Positions 33,673 to 43,198 of a stretch of 64,000 nucleotides of DNA are shown here, piece after piece. Numbering within the stretch: position 1 is the stretch's first letter; every line of letters begins with the position of its first letter. Made by a program: the position numbers and the translations under genes. The DNA comes from JAAFHB01 sp963677935 (lineage in GTDB: Bacteria > Bacteroidota > Bacteroidia > Bacteroidales > Prolixibacteraceae), in NCBI GenBank assembly GCA_963677935.2, contig CAXXEH010000003.1:4216001-4280000 (forward strand), read 5' to 3'. Under the pieces are notes generated by a model. The model saw only the letters and a list, made by a program, of their open reading frames with translations. It did no database searches and was not told the DNA's origin.

Positions 33673-34662
33673 ATGGAAGATATAAACTCCGTTAATCATA
33701 GATTTGGCCTTCCAAAGGTCGCTATTTTCCTCTCCGTAATCGCCTTTTGTGTGATTTCGGTTGGATTATTTTTTAACTCCCAATCTGCCCGAACGGGGAA
33801 CCATGTAATCGGAACTAATCCGATTCAACAGGATATCTGTTTTACGGCAGTGCCACTTCCCGAAAAGCTCGACTTTGCCAATGAGGAGGTGCCGCTCGGG
33901 AATTTTGATATTCGTGAATCGCTCGATCGTGAATTGCTAAGTATCGCTAATTTTCATTCGCAGGCACTCCTTTATATCAAAAAAACCACCCGCTATTTTT
34001 CAATCATTGAACCTATCCTCAGTAAAAATCAGATCCCCGATGATTTTAAATACCTTGCATTGGCAGAAAGCGGATTTCTCGATAAAGTAGTCTCTCCTTC
34101 GGGAGCAGTGGGTATCTGGCAATTTATGAAAAGTGCCGCCATTGAAAACGGACTAGAAGTTAACGAAGAAATTGATGAACGTTACCATATCGAAAAGGCC
34201 ACTGAGGCAGCCTGCAGATATCTTAAGCATTCATTCAATCTGTATGGTAACTGGACTATGGTTGCGGCCTCGTATAATGCCGGGATTAGTGGTGTCGGCC
34301 ATCAGATAGAAGTACAGGATACGAGAAACTATTACGATTTGCTACTGAACGAAGAAACTTCAAGGTATCTTTTTCGTATACTTGCCTTAAAACTGGTGAT
34401 CGGGGATCCTGATAAATACGGATTTATGGTGAACGATGAGGAAAAATACCCCATCATTCCTGTTACTGAAGTAAAAATAACCGGGAGCATCAAAAATTTC
34501 ACAGACTTTGCCCGATCCAATAATATCAATTATAAGTTATTCAAGTTGTTTAATCCGTGGCTCAGACAGACCGGACTGAAAAACGTGAAAAACAAAACAT
34601 ATATCGTAAAAATACCGGAAACCGGCAAATACCGCAAATTTTTATTTACGGATCAGCAATAA
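33673..34662 (+). CDS. Membrane-anchored lytic transglycosylase (SLT domain)
   Basis: This 329-residue protein has an N-terminal membrane anchor at about 14-34, then an SLT domain. The catalytic glutamate is E132 in KYLALAESGF. The following motifs are VSPSGAVGIWQFMKSAA, TEAACRYLK and NWTMVAASYNAGISG, which are the classical family-1 transglycosylase signatures. A C-terminal region of about 90 residues (VTEVKITGSIKNFTDFARSN) resembles a LysM-like peptidoglycan-binding part. It cuts glycan strands with 1,6-anhydro product formation in the periplasm. It follows the sigma/partner pair by 68 bases. Confidence 0.93.
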   Translation: MEDINSVNHRFGLPKVAIFLSVIAFCVISVGLFFNSQSARTGNHVIGTNPIQQDICFTAVPLPEKLDFANEEVPLGNFDIRESLDRELLSIANFHSQALLYIKKTTRYFSIIEPILSKNQIPDDFKYLALAESGFLDKVVSPSGAVGIWQFMKSAAIENGLEVNEEIDERYHIEKATEAACRYLKHSFNLYGNWTMVAASYNAGISGVGHQIEVQDTRNYYDLLLNEETSRYLFRILALKLVIGDPDKYGFMVNDEEKYPIIPVTEVKITGSIKNFTDFARSNNINYKLFKLFNPWLRQTGLKNVKNKTYIVKIPETGKYRKFLFTDQQ

Positions 34663-34695
34663 TTTACCCCTTTCGGCTATAAGTGTATTCAATAA

Positions 34696-37521
34696 ATGGA
34701 TGGAGAAGAAAGAATTGTAGTTAGAGGGGCGCGAGAGCATAACCTTAAAAATATCAATGTGGAAATTCCGCGTAATCAACTGACTGTGATTACGGGGCTG
34801 AGTGGCAGCGGCAAATCGTCGCTTGCCTTCGACACGATCTACGCCGAAGGGCAACGCCGTTACATCGAGACTTTCTCTGCCTATGCACGTAGTTTTCTTG
34901 GAAATATGGAACGCCCCGATGTAGATGAGATCACCGGGTTAAGTCCTGTGATCTCCATCGAACAAAAAACAACCAATAAGAATCCCCGATCTACCGTTGG
35001 AACAGTTACAGAGATTTACGACTTCCTCAGGCTCCTCTTTGCAAGAGCGGGTGAGGCTTATTCTTACAATACGGGTGAGAAAATGGTCAAATATACCGAC
35101 GAGCAGATCATTAATCTGATTATTGAGAAGTTTAACGGGAAACGGACAATGATTCTGGCCCCTGTAGTAAGGGGGCGAAAAGGGCACTACCGTGAACTCT
35201 TTGAACAGATCCGCAAAAAAGGATTTCTCTATGCCCGTGTAGATGGCGAAATCAGGGAAATGACTCACGGATATAAAGTCGATCGTTATAAAAACCACTC
35301 CATTGAGATGGTGATTGACAAAATGGTGGTCGACCCGGGAGATCGTAAACGGCTTCGTAACTCTGTTGATATCGCCATGAAACATGGTCAGGGAATTATC
35401 ATTATCCTTGATGCGGAATCAGGTGATACCCGCTTCTTTTCACGTCATCTGATGTGTCCCACCACGGGAATTTCTTATAATGACCCGGCTCCTCACAGTT
35501 TTTCGTTTAATTCACCTCAGGGAGCATGTCACAAATGTAATGGTCTGGGAGAGATCACCGAGATTGATCAGGAGAAAATGATCCCTGACCCTACCCTATC
35601 GATTGCAAAAGGTGGAATCGCTCCACTCGGTCCACTTAAAAACTCCATGATTTTTTGGCAAATCGAGGCGTTGGTTGAAAAATATGGGTTTACCCTAAAA
35701 ACCCCTGTCGGGGAAATTTCTGAAGAGGCGCTCAATGCCATCCTCTTTGGAACTGGCGACAGAATCCAACTGAAGAACTCGCCATTAGGAAGTTCTATCG
35801 ATTATATGATGACCTATGAAGGAATCGTAAAATACATTCTCAACCAAAGAAGCGATAACCCTTCGAAGACAGCTCAAAAATGGGCTGAACAATTCCATAA
35901 AAGCATGACCTGCCCCGAATGTAACGGTCAACGGTTACAAAAGGAGCCCCTCCATTTTAAGATCGACAACAAAAATATTTCGGAACTGGCACAATTAGAC
36001 GTCTGTGAACTATTTGATTTCTTTGATGATATCGAAAAACGACTCACCAATCGGCAATTGCAGATTGCAACTGAAGTGATTAAGGAGCTCAGGACGCGGC
36101 TCCGATTCCTGATCGATGTGGGACTCACCTATCTCTCGCTCGACCGCCCCGCCGGAACCCTTTCGGGAGGTGAGTCACAACGAATCAGGCTGGCCACTCA
36201 AATCGGATCACAACTGGTCAATGTCCTCTATATTCTTGACGAGCCAAGCATAGGGCTGCATCACCGCGATAACCTCAGGTTAATCAACTCATTGCAGCAG
36301 CTTCGCGATACGGGCAACTCTGTGGTTGTGGTAGAGCACGACCGCGATATGATGCTTCAGGCCGATTATCTGATTGATATGGGACCTATGGCGGGTATTC
36401 ATGGCGGTGAAATTGTCGCAGCCGGCCTCCCCTCCGAGGTGCTTCAAACAAATACCCTGACGGCTCAGTACCTTACCGGTCACAAAAAAATAGAAGTCCC
36501 GGCCAAACGCAGACCCGGCAATGGTAAATCGCTAATCATCAGGGGAGCAGCAGGTAACAATCTGAAAAATATCGACGTCGAATTTCCGCTCGGAAAGCTG
36601 ATCTGTGTGACCGGCGTCTCCGGAAGCGGTAAATCGACCCTGATCAACGAGACATTACAACCGATCTTAAGTCAGTATTTTTACAAGTCATTGCTCGATC
36701 CTTTGGCCTATAGCGCCATCGAAGGGATCGAACATATCGACAAGGTAGTCCAGGTCGATCAGTCGCCCATCGGTAGAACTCCCCGCTCTAATCCGGTAAC
36801 ATATACAGGTGTTTTCACCGATATCCGAAACCTCTTCACACTGTTACCTGAAGCGAAAATCAGAGGCTATAAACCGGGGCGTTTCTCTTTTAATGTAAAG
36901 GGAGGCCGTTGCGAAGAGTGCGAAGGTGCCGGTATGAAAGTAATTGAGATGAATTTTCTCCCCGATGTATATGTCCATTGCGATAAGTGTAACGGAAAGA
37001 GGTACAACCGCGAAACACTTGAAGTGCGTTTTAAGGGTAAGTCGATCAGCGATGTGCTTGATATGACAATCAATCAGGGTGTAGAATTTTTCGAGAGCAT
37101 CCCTGCAATTGTCCACCGCCTGCGCACTTTACAGGAGGTCGGTTTGGGTTATATCACATTAGGTCAGTCCTCCACCACCTTATCGGGCGGCGAGTCACAA
37201 CGGGTAAAACTGGCAACTGAATTAAGTAAACGCGATACGGGGATGACCCTTTATATCCTCGACGAACCTACCACCGGACTCCATTTCGAAGATATCAGGG
37301 TATTGCTCGAAGTGCTTAACAAATTGGTTGATAAAGGGAATACGGTGATTGTGATTGAGCACAATATGGAGGTGATAAAAGTGGCCGACCATATCATTGA
37401 CATTGGTCCCGAAGGGGGAAAAGATGGAGGTCGCCTGTTGTGCAACGGTTCACCCGAAGAGATCATGGTTCTCGAACAATCGTATACCGCAAGATACCTG
37501 AAAGAGGAGATGGGAAAGTAA
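34696..37521 (+). CDS. uvrA: Excinuclease ABC subunit UvrA
   Basis: The 941-residue ATPase is of full family length. It has two ABC domains: the first P-loop is GLSGSGKSSLAFDTIYAEGQ and the second is TGVSGSGKSTLINETL. Two signature motifs LSGGESQRIRLATQ and LSGGESQRVKLATE are seen. Zinc-finger motifs are CHKCNGLGEITEID, CPECNGQRLQ and CEECEGAGMKVIEM with CDKCNGKRYN. It recognises bulky DNA lesions and loads UvrB for nucleotide excision repair. Its start is 33 bases after the transglycosylase stop. Confidence 0.98.
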   Translation: MDGEERIVVRGAREHNLKNINVEIPRNQLTVITGLSGSGKSSLAFDTIYAEGQRRYIETFSAYARSFLGNMERPDVDEITGLSPVISIEQKTTNKNPRSTVGTVTEIYDFLRLLFARAGEAYSYNTGEKMVKYTDEQIINLIIEKFNGKRTMILAPVVRGRKGHYRELFEQIRKKGFLYARVDGEIREMTHGYKVDRYKNHSIEMVIDKMVVDPGDRKRLRNSVDIAMKHGQGIIIILDAESGDTRFFSRHLMCPTTGISYNDPAPHSFSFNSPQGACHKCNGLGEITEIDQEKMIPDPTLSIAKGGIAPLGPLKNSMIFWQIEALVEKYGFTLKTPVGEISEEALNAILFGTGDRIQLKNSPLGSSIDYMMTYEGIVKYILNQRSDNPSKTAQKWAEQFHKSMTCPECNGQRLQKEPLHFKIDNKNISELAQLDVCELFDFFDDIEKRLTNRQLQIATEVIKELRTRLRFLIDVGLTYLSLDRPAGTLSGGESQRIRLATQIGSQLVNVLYILDEPSIGLHHRDNLRLINSLQQLRDTGNSVVVVEHDRDMMLQADYLIDMGPMAGIHGGEIVAAGLPSEVLQTNTLTAQYLTGHKKIEVPAKRRPGNGKSLIIRGAAGNNLKNIDVEFPLGKLICVTGVSGSGKSTLINETLQPILSQYFYKSLLDPLAYSAIEGIEHIDKVVQVDQSPIGRTPRSNPVTYTGVFTDIRNLFTLLPEAKIRGYKPGRFSFNVKGGRCEECEGAGMKVIEMNFLPDVYVHCDKCNGKRYNRETLEVRFKGKSISDVLDMTINQGVEFFESIPAIVHRLRTLQEVGLGYITLGQSSTTLSGGESQRVKLATELSKRDTGMTLYILDEPTTGLHFEDIRVLLEVLNKLVDKGNTVIVIEHNMEVIKVADHIIDIGPEGGKDGGRLLCNGSPEEIMVLEQSYTARYLKEEMGK

Positions 37522-37586
37522 ATCGCCAATTTTGCCATCGGAGTTAAGTATGGCACTGAAAACGATATTAGTATCGACAACAACCT

Positions 37587-37793
37587 TCACTCTTTTATGA
37601 ATCTGTGCTTATTGTTAATCCACCAACTTTTATTAACCTCTCTTGCCAATTCGTCAATATCTGACTGTTCTGCCTTACTGGTTGCAGTTAGTTCCTGATA
37701 TTTTAAATAATCAACAAGCCGCTGCAATCCAAAAGTATTAATTTTGGCAGAGACTCTAATTATTATTTCAGATTTGGTTCTTTCAATTATCAT
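37587..37793 (-). CDS. Small hypothetical protein
   Basis: The 68-residue frame reads MIIERTKSEIIIRVSAKIN, then FGLQRLVDYLKYQE, then a C-terminal helix with DELAREVNKSWWINNKHRF. This looks like an antitoxin-type small protein (strand, helix, strand-linker, helix) of the kind next to RelE-type toxins, but no toxin gene is adjacent. It is convergent with uvrA, with 65 bases between the ends. I cannot name a family. The regular pattern of hydrophobic residues supports coding. Confidence 0.55.
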   Translation of the reverse strand: MIIERTKSEIIIRVSAKINTFGLQRLVDYLKYQELTATSKAEQSDIDELAREVNKSWWINNKHRFIKE

Positions 37794-37950
37794 GATCTCA
37801 AAAATTTAACTCAATTCAAAGATAATATAAATTCACCAATAATCTTGACATTCTTCCCATGCCAATTTCAAATAAATGAATATTGACAAAACCAAAAATA
37901 ATAGAATTTCATTAATGACTTTTCATAGTATAAAATCTGAAGCCTGTTAT

Positions 37951-37958
37951 TACCTTTG
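37951..37958 (+). promoter_or_regulatory. Candidate -7 element for the subtilase gene
   Basis: TACCTTTG matches TAnnTTTG 74 bases before the chosen ATG at 38033. The -33 region is not clear. Confidence 0.45.
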
Positions 37959-38032
37959 AACAGCGATTTTTGTGGTTAGAGAAAGTTCTTCCGATTACCC
38001 GGCAAACATTATTTTGCTTAAATAATATTCTC

Positions 38033-39673
38033 ATGAGGTCAAGGCTGATACTGTTTTTTTTGATGGTTGGGATGACCTCCTTTGCCCAAACCATCTCTAA
38101 AAATTCATATTGGGTAAAGCTCAAAGACAAAACCGGAACCCTCTATCAAATCAGTAATCCGGAAGCTTTCCTCTCAACAAGGGCCATCGACAGGCGGATC
38201 AGGCAAAATATTCCGGTCGATCAGACCGATCTGCCCGTCTCTGCAGTATATCTTGACACCCTTAAAAATCGCGGAGTTGAAGTAGTTCATACCTCGAAAT
38301 GGCTCAACGGAGTAACCGTTAAAACTGCAGATACCACACTGATCAAAAAGATTGCCGCACTTTCGTTTGTCACTTCAGTTCAACTGACCAAACCGGCCAT
38401 TCCACAGAAATCAGTTATCTTCAAATTCCAGGAAAACCAATTGCAAACCATATACAATCCGCTGAATTATGGTTCTGCCATTGGCCAGCTTACCCAGCTA
38501 AACGGTCAATACCTTCACAACAAAGGTTTTCGGGGAAAAGGTATTCAGATTGCCATTTTGGATGCCGGTTTCTGGCATGCGAACCAAATCGCGGCTTTCG
38601 ATAGCCTACGTAATTCAGGACGCCTATTAGGCACACGGGATTTTGTGGAGCCAGGATCGGATGTCTATCAGAAGCACTACCATGGAATGAGCGTCCTATC
38701 GTGCATGGGGGGTAATCAGCCCCTGACAATGCTTGGCACCGCACCCGATGCCTCCTTTTATCTGTTTCGCTCCGAAGATGACGTGACCGAATACCTCATC
38801 GAAGAAGACAACTGGGTGGCTGCAGCCGAATTAGCCGACAGTGTTGGAGTGGATATTATTAATTCATCCCTGGGTTACTCAGAGTTTGACGACCCAAAAA
38901 TGAACCACAAATATTCCGAAATGAATGGAAAAACAACCCGGGTAACCCAGGGTGCCAACATGGCTTTTCAGAAAGGGATACTGGTTTTCAACAGTGCCGG
39001 TAATGAAGGGGCGAATTCGTGGAGATATATCATTGCACCATCAGATGGAGTAAATGTGATTTGCGTTGCCGCCGTTGACAAAAATGGCATCCGTGCCTCT
39101 TTCAGCTCTGTTGGACCGGCATTGGGTATAGCGGTTAAACCCAATGTAGCAGCAACAGGATTGGCAACATTTCTTATAACCAATACAGGCATTCCGGGTT
39201 CCTTAAGCGGAACCTCATTTTCATCACCGGTCCTGGCCGGAATGGGGGCTTGTTTGCTTCAGTCCAATCCCTATGCTACGGCAAAACTGATCAAAGTAGC
39301 TATTGAACAGAGCTGTAGCACCTATAATAATCCCGACACATTGCTGGGTTACGGAATTCCTAATTTTGAAAAGGCGGACAATTATCTGAAATTAAATACT
39401 GCTGTCCCACTTTATCACACTGCTTCGTGGAGCATATCACCAAATCCGTTTAACGACTTTATCACACTCCGAAATCTTATTCCGGTTTCGGGCATTAACT
39501 GTCTCATAAGCATCTATAACTTGAAAGGTATCTGTTTATGGCAATCGGGTGTCACCCCTTCCGAAACAATCGTACTAAAAAACCTCTCTAAATTGCCCAC
39601 CGGTTTTCTGATATTGTCCATACGATTCGGAGGGAAAGAAGAACATTTTAAAATGATAAAAACGACCAATTAA
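38033..39673 (+). CDS. Secreted S8 subtilisin-like serine peptidase with T9SS sorting domain
   Basis: I choose ATG 38033, which begins a clean signal peptide (MRSRLILFFLMVGMTSFAQ), over an earlier frame start at 37970. The product is 546 residues. An inhibitor-like prodomain of about 110 residues is followed by the peptidase domain with catalytic D177 (IAILDAGF), H217 (KHYHGMSVLSC), oxyanion N323 (NSAGNEG) and S395 (GTSFSSPVLAGM). The last about 75 residues (SWSISPNPFNDFITL...) match a type A sorting domain for the type IX secretion system. It degrades proteins outside the cell or on its surface. It is followed 5 bases later by the PQQ-propeller gene. Confidence 0.93.
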   Translation: MRSRLILFFLMVGMTSFAQTISKNSYWVKLKDKTGTLYQISNPEAFLSTRAIDRRIRQNIPVDQTDLPVSAVYLDTLKNRGVEVVHTSKWLNGVTVKTADTTLIKKIAALSFVTSVQLTKPAIPQKSVIFKFQENQLQTIYNPLNYGSAIGQLTQLNGQYLHNKGFRGKGIQIAILDAGFWHANQIAAFDSLRNSGRLLGTRDFVEPGSDVYQKHYHGMSVLSCMGGNQPLTMLGTAPDASFYLFRSEDDVTEYLIEEDNWVAAAELADSVGVDIINSSLGYSEFDDPKMNHKYSEMNGKTTRVTQGANMAFQKGILVFNSAGNEGANSWRYIIAPSDGVNVICVAAVDKNGIRASFSSVGPALGIAVKPNVAATGLATFLITNTGIPGSLSGTSFSSPVLAGMGACLLQSNPYATAKLIKVAIEQSCSTYNNPDTLLGYGIPNFEKADNYLKLNTAVPLYHTASWSISPNPFNDFITLRNLIPVSGINCLISIYNLKGICLWQSGVTPSETIVLKNLSKLPTGFLILSIRFGGKEEHFKMIKTTN

Positions 39674-39678
39674 TTTGA

Positions 39679-40896
39679 ATGATGAGATCACTTATTCTTG
39701 CACTACCTCTATTATTGATTGTTGTGGCTTGCACGCGCCAACCCGAAATTGCACAATGGCGTGGTCCTAACCGGGATGGGATCTATCCCGGGAGTGGATT
39801 GCTCAGGCAATGGCCAAAGGAAGGACCACAACTGCTTTGGTCAAGTGATCAGATTGGCAACGGATATGGCTCACCTGTGGTGACCCACGATGCTTTGTTT
39901 GTCACAGGAGCGATCGACAGCACAGCATACCTCTTTTCATTTGATCTCAAGGGCAATCTTAATTGGAAAGTTGCATACGGTCCCGAATGGACCATAGGAT
40001 TTCCCGGCTCACGATCGGCCCCTACGGTGATAGACGATCTGGTTTATGCCTCCTCGGGTAAGGGCGAAATAGTTTGTGTAGAGCGCAAAGACGGCAATAA
40101 GCGGTGGTCCGTCAATCTGTTCTCCGTGCTTCACGGGAAAAATACCATCTTCGGATATTCTGAAGGACTACTCGTCAAAGATCAGATGATTTACTGTTCA
40201 CCCGGAGGCGCCGACACCAATGTCGTAGCGCTGAACCGCTATAACGGAGAGTTAATCTGGAAATGTAAAGGGAAGGGGCAACTCTCAGCCTTCTGTTCCC
40301 CAAAAATCATTCAACGAGGGAAACACACGATATTACTCACCTTCTCAGAGCGTGCAATGCTGGGAATCGATGCCGATAACGGCAAACTGCTTTTCACACA
40401 TCAACAGGATACCACGGGAAATGTCCATTCAAATGCTCCGATTTATGAAAATGGATATCTCTATTATGTTGCGGGCGATGGTAACCGAACTGTAAAACTG
40501 AAGCTTGCCGACGATGGTGAAAGCGTTTCAGAGGTTTGGCGCGCACTCCCATTTGATAATATAATGGGTGGGGTTGTTCATGTTGGAAATCGGCTGATTG
40601 CTACAGGCCACCGTAAACAGGAACTCATGTCGCTCGATATGACAAAGGGGATGGTGACAGACCGACTTCCGATTGGCAGGGGATCAACGATTTATGCTGA
40701 CGGAATGATTTATCTTTATGACGAAAAGGGGAATGTTCATCTTGTTGATCCAACTGGAGATGCTCTGAGGGAGATCAGTAAGTTTAAGATTACTCAGGGG
40801 ACCAAAGAACATTTTGCCCATCCTGTCATCGGGGATGGCGTACTCTATATCAGACATGGCAAGTGTTTGCTGGCCTATAAACTCAAACAAGGATGA
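39679..40896 (+). CDS. PQQ-like beta-propeller lipoprotein
   Basis: The 405-residue lipoprotein has a lipobox near LLIVVACTRQ. Repeats of the outer-membrane-assembly/PQQ type are seen: WRGPNRDGIYPG, SPVVTHDALFVTG and SFDLKGNLNWKVAYG, then CVERKDGNKRWSVNL and ALNRYNGELIWKCKG. It is probably a seven- or eight-blade propeller of no proven activity. The WRGPNRDG start is the mark of a family often annotated as PQQ-binding or outer membrane assembly. It follows the subtilase by 5 bases and may be co-transcribed. No PQQ cofactor residues can be confirmed. Confidence 0.88.
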   Translation: MMRSLILALPLLLIVVACTRQPEIAQWRGPNRDGIYPGSGLLRQWPKEGPQLLWSSDQIGNGYGSPVVTHDALFVTGAIDSTAYLFSFDLKGNLNWKVAYGPEWTIGFPGSRSAPTVIDDLVYASSGKGEIVCVERKDGNKRWSVNLFSVLHGKNTIFGYSEGLLVKDQMIYCSPGGADTNVVALNRYNGELIWKCKGKGQLSAFCSPKIIQRGKHTILLTFSERAMLGIDADNGKLLFTHQQDTTGNVHSNAPIYENGYLYYVAGDGNRTVKLKLADDGESVSEVWRALPFDNIMGGVVHVGNRLIATGHRKQELMSLDMTKGMVTDRLPIGRGSTIYADGMIYLYDEKGNVHLVDPTGDALREISKFKITQGTKEHFAHPVIGDGVLYIRHGKCLLAYKLKQG

Positions 40897-40912
40897 AAAT
40901 GATAATACATTG

Positions 40913-41045
40913 AACCACAATAGGCACAATTGGGCATATTAGAATTGTGGAGACTGGACCATGTAAGATATTATGCAATGTAAATAGAAACGTTCACCAA
41001 TTTTCATGAAGGTATCTACTGTGACCTAATGTGCCTAATGTGGTT
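40913..41045. repeat. Inverted-repeat element with AACCACAnTAGGCACA ends
   Basis: The left arm 40913-40936 and the right arm 41022-41045 are inverted copies of each other with 20 of 24 positions equal. The 85 bases between them show no gene. The arms contain repeated GGCACA/GGGCA units. The 133-base element is short, has no coding, and could be a MITE-like or REP-like unit. The arms resemble CCACA-AGGCACA repeats that I recall from other environmental bacteria. Confidence 0.6.
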
Positions 41046-41074
41046 AATATTAAGACAATTTCTATTGTTTAAAA

Positions 41075-41530
41075 TCACTCCTTCATCCACTCAAACACGC
41101 GGTAATGCTCGCCATTCATACCCAGTCGGTTATAAACCTCCATGGCTTTTTTATTCGACTCATCTACATATAGTCGGATGCCTTTCAGCGCCCTGTCAGC
41201 AGCAACAAGTGTTTTAATATGGGAATAGAGTGCTCCATAGATCCCCTGCTTCCTGAATGCCGAATCGACAAACACCGACTGAATCCATAACACTGTGCCG
41301 TTTCTCCAGTCGCTCCATTCAAAGGTGGTTAGCAACGAACCCACTACTTGACCTTCAATCACGGCAACATAATAAGCACCATGACGTTCATCTCCCAGGA
41401 CTGCTGCCACCCCTTTCCTTACTGTCTCCAGGTCAAGCTTATAGTTCTCTGTTTCCCAAGCCATCGCTACCTGGAACCGGGCAATCGGATCACAGTCGGA
41501 GATTTGACCTTTTCGGATTTCAATTTGCAT
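41075..41530 (-). CDS. GNAT-family N-acetyltransferase
   Basis: I start at the ATG at 41530 (MQIEIRKGQISDCDPI), six codons into the longer frame that begins at 41548. The product is 151 residues. The acetyl-CoA site is VFVDSAFRKQGIYGALYSHI (the R/QxxGxG/A loop), preceded by the strand VAVIEGQVVGSLLTTFEWSD. The C-terminal segment LYVDESNKKAMEVYNRLGMN is typical. The acceptor (amine, peptide, small molecule) is unknown. It lies between the inverted-repeat element and the tryptophanase-like gene. Confidence 0.88.
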   Translation of the reverse strand: MQIEIRKGQISDCDPIARFQVAMAWETENYKLDLETVRKGVAAVLGDERHGAYYVAVIEGQVVGSLLTTFEWSDWRNGTVLWIQSVFVDSAFRKQGIYGALYSHIKTLVAADRALKGIRLYVDESNKKAMEVYNRLGMNGEHYRVFEWMKE

Positions 41531-41595
41531 CTTTCTGTTTTTTGTCAAAAATAGTACTTTTCGGGAATAGGAATCAATTCCCGGATAAATCAGAA

Positions 41596-41633
41596 ACCCC
41601 GGATAAACAATCTGATGGAATGTTATCCGGGGT
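41596..41633 (-). terminator. Hairpin between GNAT and tryptophanase-like genes
   Basis: Perfect 11-base arms ACCCCGGATAA and TTATCCGGGGT, 16-base loop. It lies downstream of the tryptophanase-like stop on the minus strand and is followed there by a T-rich stretch, so a terminator is likely. A second copy of CCCGGATAAA at 41580-41589 shows the motif is duplicated. Confidence 0.5.
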
Positions 41634-41731
41634 CAATATTAATAATGAGATGTCATTGATAAGTGAAAAAAAGTATCTGATTAGGGATAAAATCTCAAAG
41701 TCTCTCCCTCACTCCTTCACACCCTCTTTTC

Positions 41732-43198
41732 TTAAAGGCTATCACCAAAATCCTCGCGGAATTTTGCGACAAGCTTGTCAACCCAATCACCGATAGGTTT
41801 GAGCTTGCCCACAAAGAAACGGAGCACAGGTGGTTCTTCACTCCATTCGAGTCCTCCAATCAGGTGGCGGTTATCGTAGAGCCATTGGATACGGTCTTCT
41901 GCATATTTAATTTGCGATAACGTAAACACCCGGCGAGGGAATGCGAGGCGAAGTAATTCAACATCAGCCAGGACATCGTCGCCATTTGCATCGCGCACAC
42001 TTGAAATCGTACCGCGTTCCATACCGCGAATCCCTGAAGCAACATATAATGCAGCGGCTAAGGCTCCTGCAGGATACTGATTTTGTGGAACATGAGAGAT
42101 AAAGGCACCAGCATCAAGGTGACATCCCAATCCTCCCGCAGGAGTAATTACCGGGATCCCCTTGGCATCAAGCGCATCAACGAGGTATTTAATAAAAGTG
42201 GGAGAATGGCTGATCACATCAAAATCAAGGGTTTCGACCAGACCTACCGCCATCGCCTCAATCTCACGAACACTCATACCACCATAAGTTAGGAAACCTT
42301 CATATAGTGGCACCCAGTCGCGCATTTGCATATAAATATCGTGGTTATTGGTACAAATACCACCTCCACGCGTACAACTCACTTTACGTCCCGAGAAATA
42401 GGAGAAATCGGTATAGCTGAGCATTTCGTGAAGAATATCCTTAATTGGCATATTCTGGTAACCCTCTTCGCGGACTTTAATAAAATAGAGGTTTTCATTA
42501 ATCAGACTTGTGTCCATCAACAACATGATTTTATGAGCCTTCGCGATAGCCGAAACCTCGCGCAGGTTCGCCATCGAAAATGGCTGACCACCAATGAGAT
42601 TCGTTCCCGCTTCAAAACGGATATAGGCGACATTTTCGGCGCCCCATTTTTGAATGACCTTATTCAATTTGTTGATATCCATATTCCCCTTAAAAGGGAA
42701 ATCGCTCTTGATTTTCAACGCCTCTTCCGTATAGATCTCCTCAACGATACCACCCATCATCTCAATATGGGCCTTGGTAGTGGTAAAGTGGTAATTCATG
42801 GGAATTACCTTTCCCGGCTTTACAAAAGTCTTCGAAATGATGTGTTCTGCGGCACGTCCCTGATGAACCGGCAGAAAATATTTCTGGTTGAAAACTTCAA
42901 GTATCGCTTTCTCGAGTTTGGTGTAACTTGAAGACCCGGCATACGAATCATCGGCAACACTCATCGCTGCAACCTGATTATCGCTCATTGCATTTGTTCC
43001 CGAGTCAGTCAGCATATCAAGGTAAACATCCTTGTTCTGAAGCAGAAAGGTATTAAATCCGGCGCCAAAAATCGACTCCTTGCGTTGTTCGATAGGCAGT
43101 AAGTTCAGTTTCTGAACCACACGTACTTTATGCATTTCGAGTGGAGTAGCATCACCACTATAAAACTTAACTGTTTTCAATTGTTCGAAATTCTCCAT
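41732..43198 (-). CDS. Tryptophanase/tyrosine phenol-lyase family PLP enzyme, divergent
   Basis: This 488-residue protein follows the beta-eliminating lyase layout: DMLTDSGTNAMSDNQVAAM, then SYAGSSSYTKLEKAI, then HQGRAAE with Q113-G-R115. Other kept motifs are N200 in GTNLIGGQPFSMANL, D229 in LLMDTSLINEN, PLP lysine K272 in SGRKVSC and EGFLTYGGMSVREIEAMAVG. The arginine that follows the aspartate in known enzymes (DxxR, which I recall as TPL R217 and TnaA R230, near the cofactor) is leucine here. The fold and PLP binding are safe. The substrate (tryptophan, tyrosine, cysteine or another amino acid) is not. It would release pyruvate and ammonia plus a side-chain product such as indole, phenol or sulfide. 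Confidence 0.85.
   Translation of the reverse strand: MENFEQLKTVKFYSGDATPLEMHKVRVVQKLNLLPIEQRKESIFGAGFNTFLLQNKDVYLDMLTDSGTNAMSDNQVAAMSVADDSYAGSSSYTKLEKAILEVFNQKYFLPVHQGRAAEHIISKTFVKPGKVIPMNYHFTTTKAHIEMMGGIVEEIYTEEALKIKSDFPFKGNMDINKLNKVIQKWGAENVAYIRFEAGTNLIGGQPFSMANLREVSAIAKAHKIMLLMDTSLINENLYFIKVREEGYQNMPIKDILHEMLSYTDFSYFSGRKVSCTRGGGICTNNHDIYMQMRDWVPLYEGFLTYGGMSVREIEAMAVGLVETLDFDVISHSPTFIKYLVDALDAKGIPVITPAGGLGCHLDAGAFISHVPQNQYPAGALAAALYVASGIRGMERGTISSVRDANGDDVLADVELLRLAFPRRVFTLSQIKYAEDRIQWLYDNRHLIGGLEWSEEPPVLRFFVGKLKPIGDWVDKLVAKFREDFGDSL

Noticed and set aside
34696..37521. UvrA as an antibiotic-resistance type ABC protein
   Set aside because: The zinc-finger motifs and two LSGGESQR signatures fit the DNA-repair UvrA exactly.
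40913..41045. Inverted-repeat element as an insertion sequence
   Set aside because: No transposase frame lies within or next to it. At most a non-autonomous unit.
42326..42931. Plus-strand frame of 201 codons opposite the tryptophanase-like gene
   Set aside because: It lies fully antisense to a well-supported gene and has no domain. It is open by codon bias.
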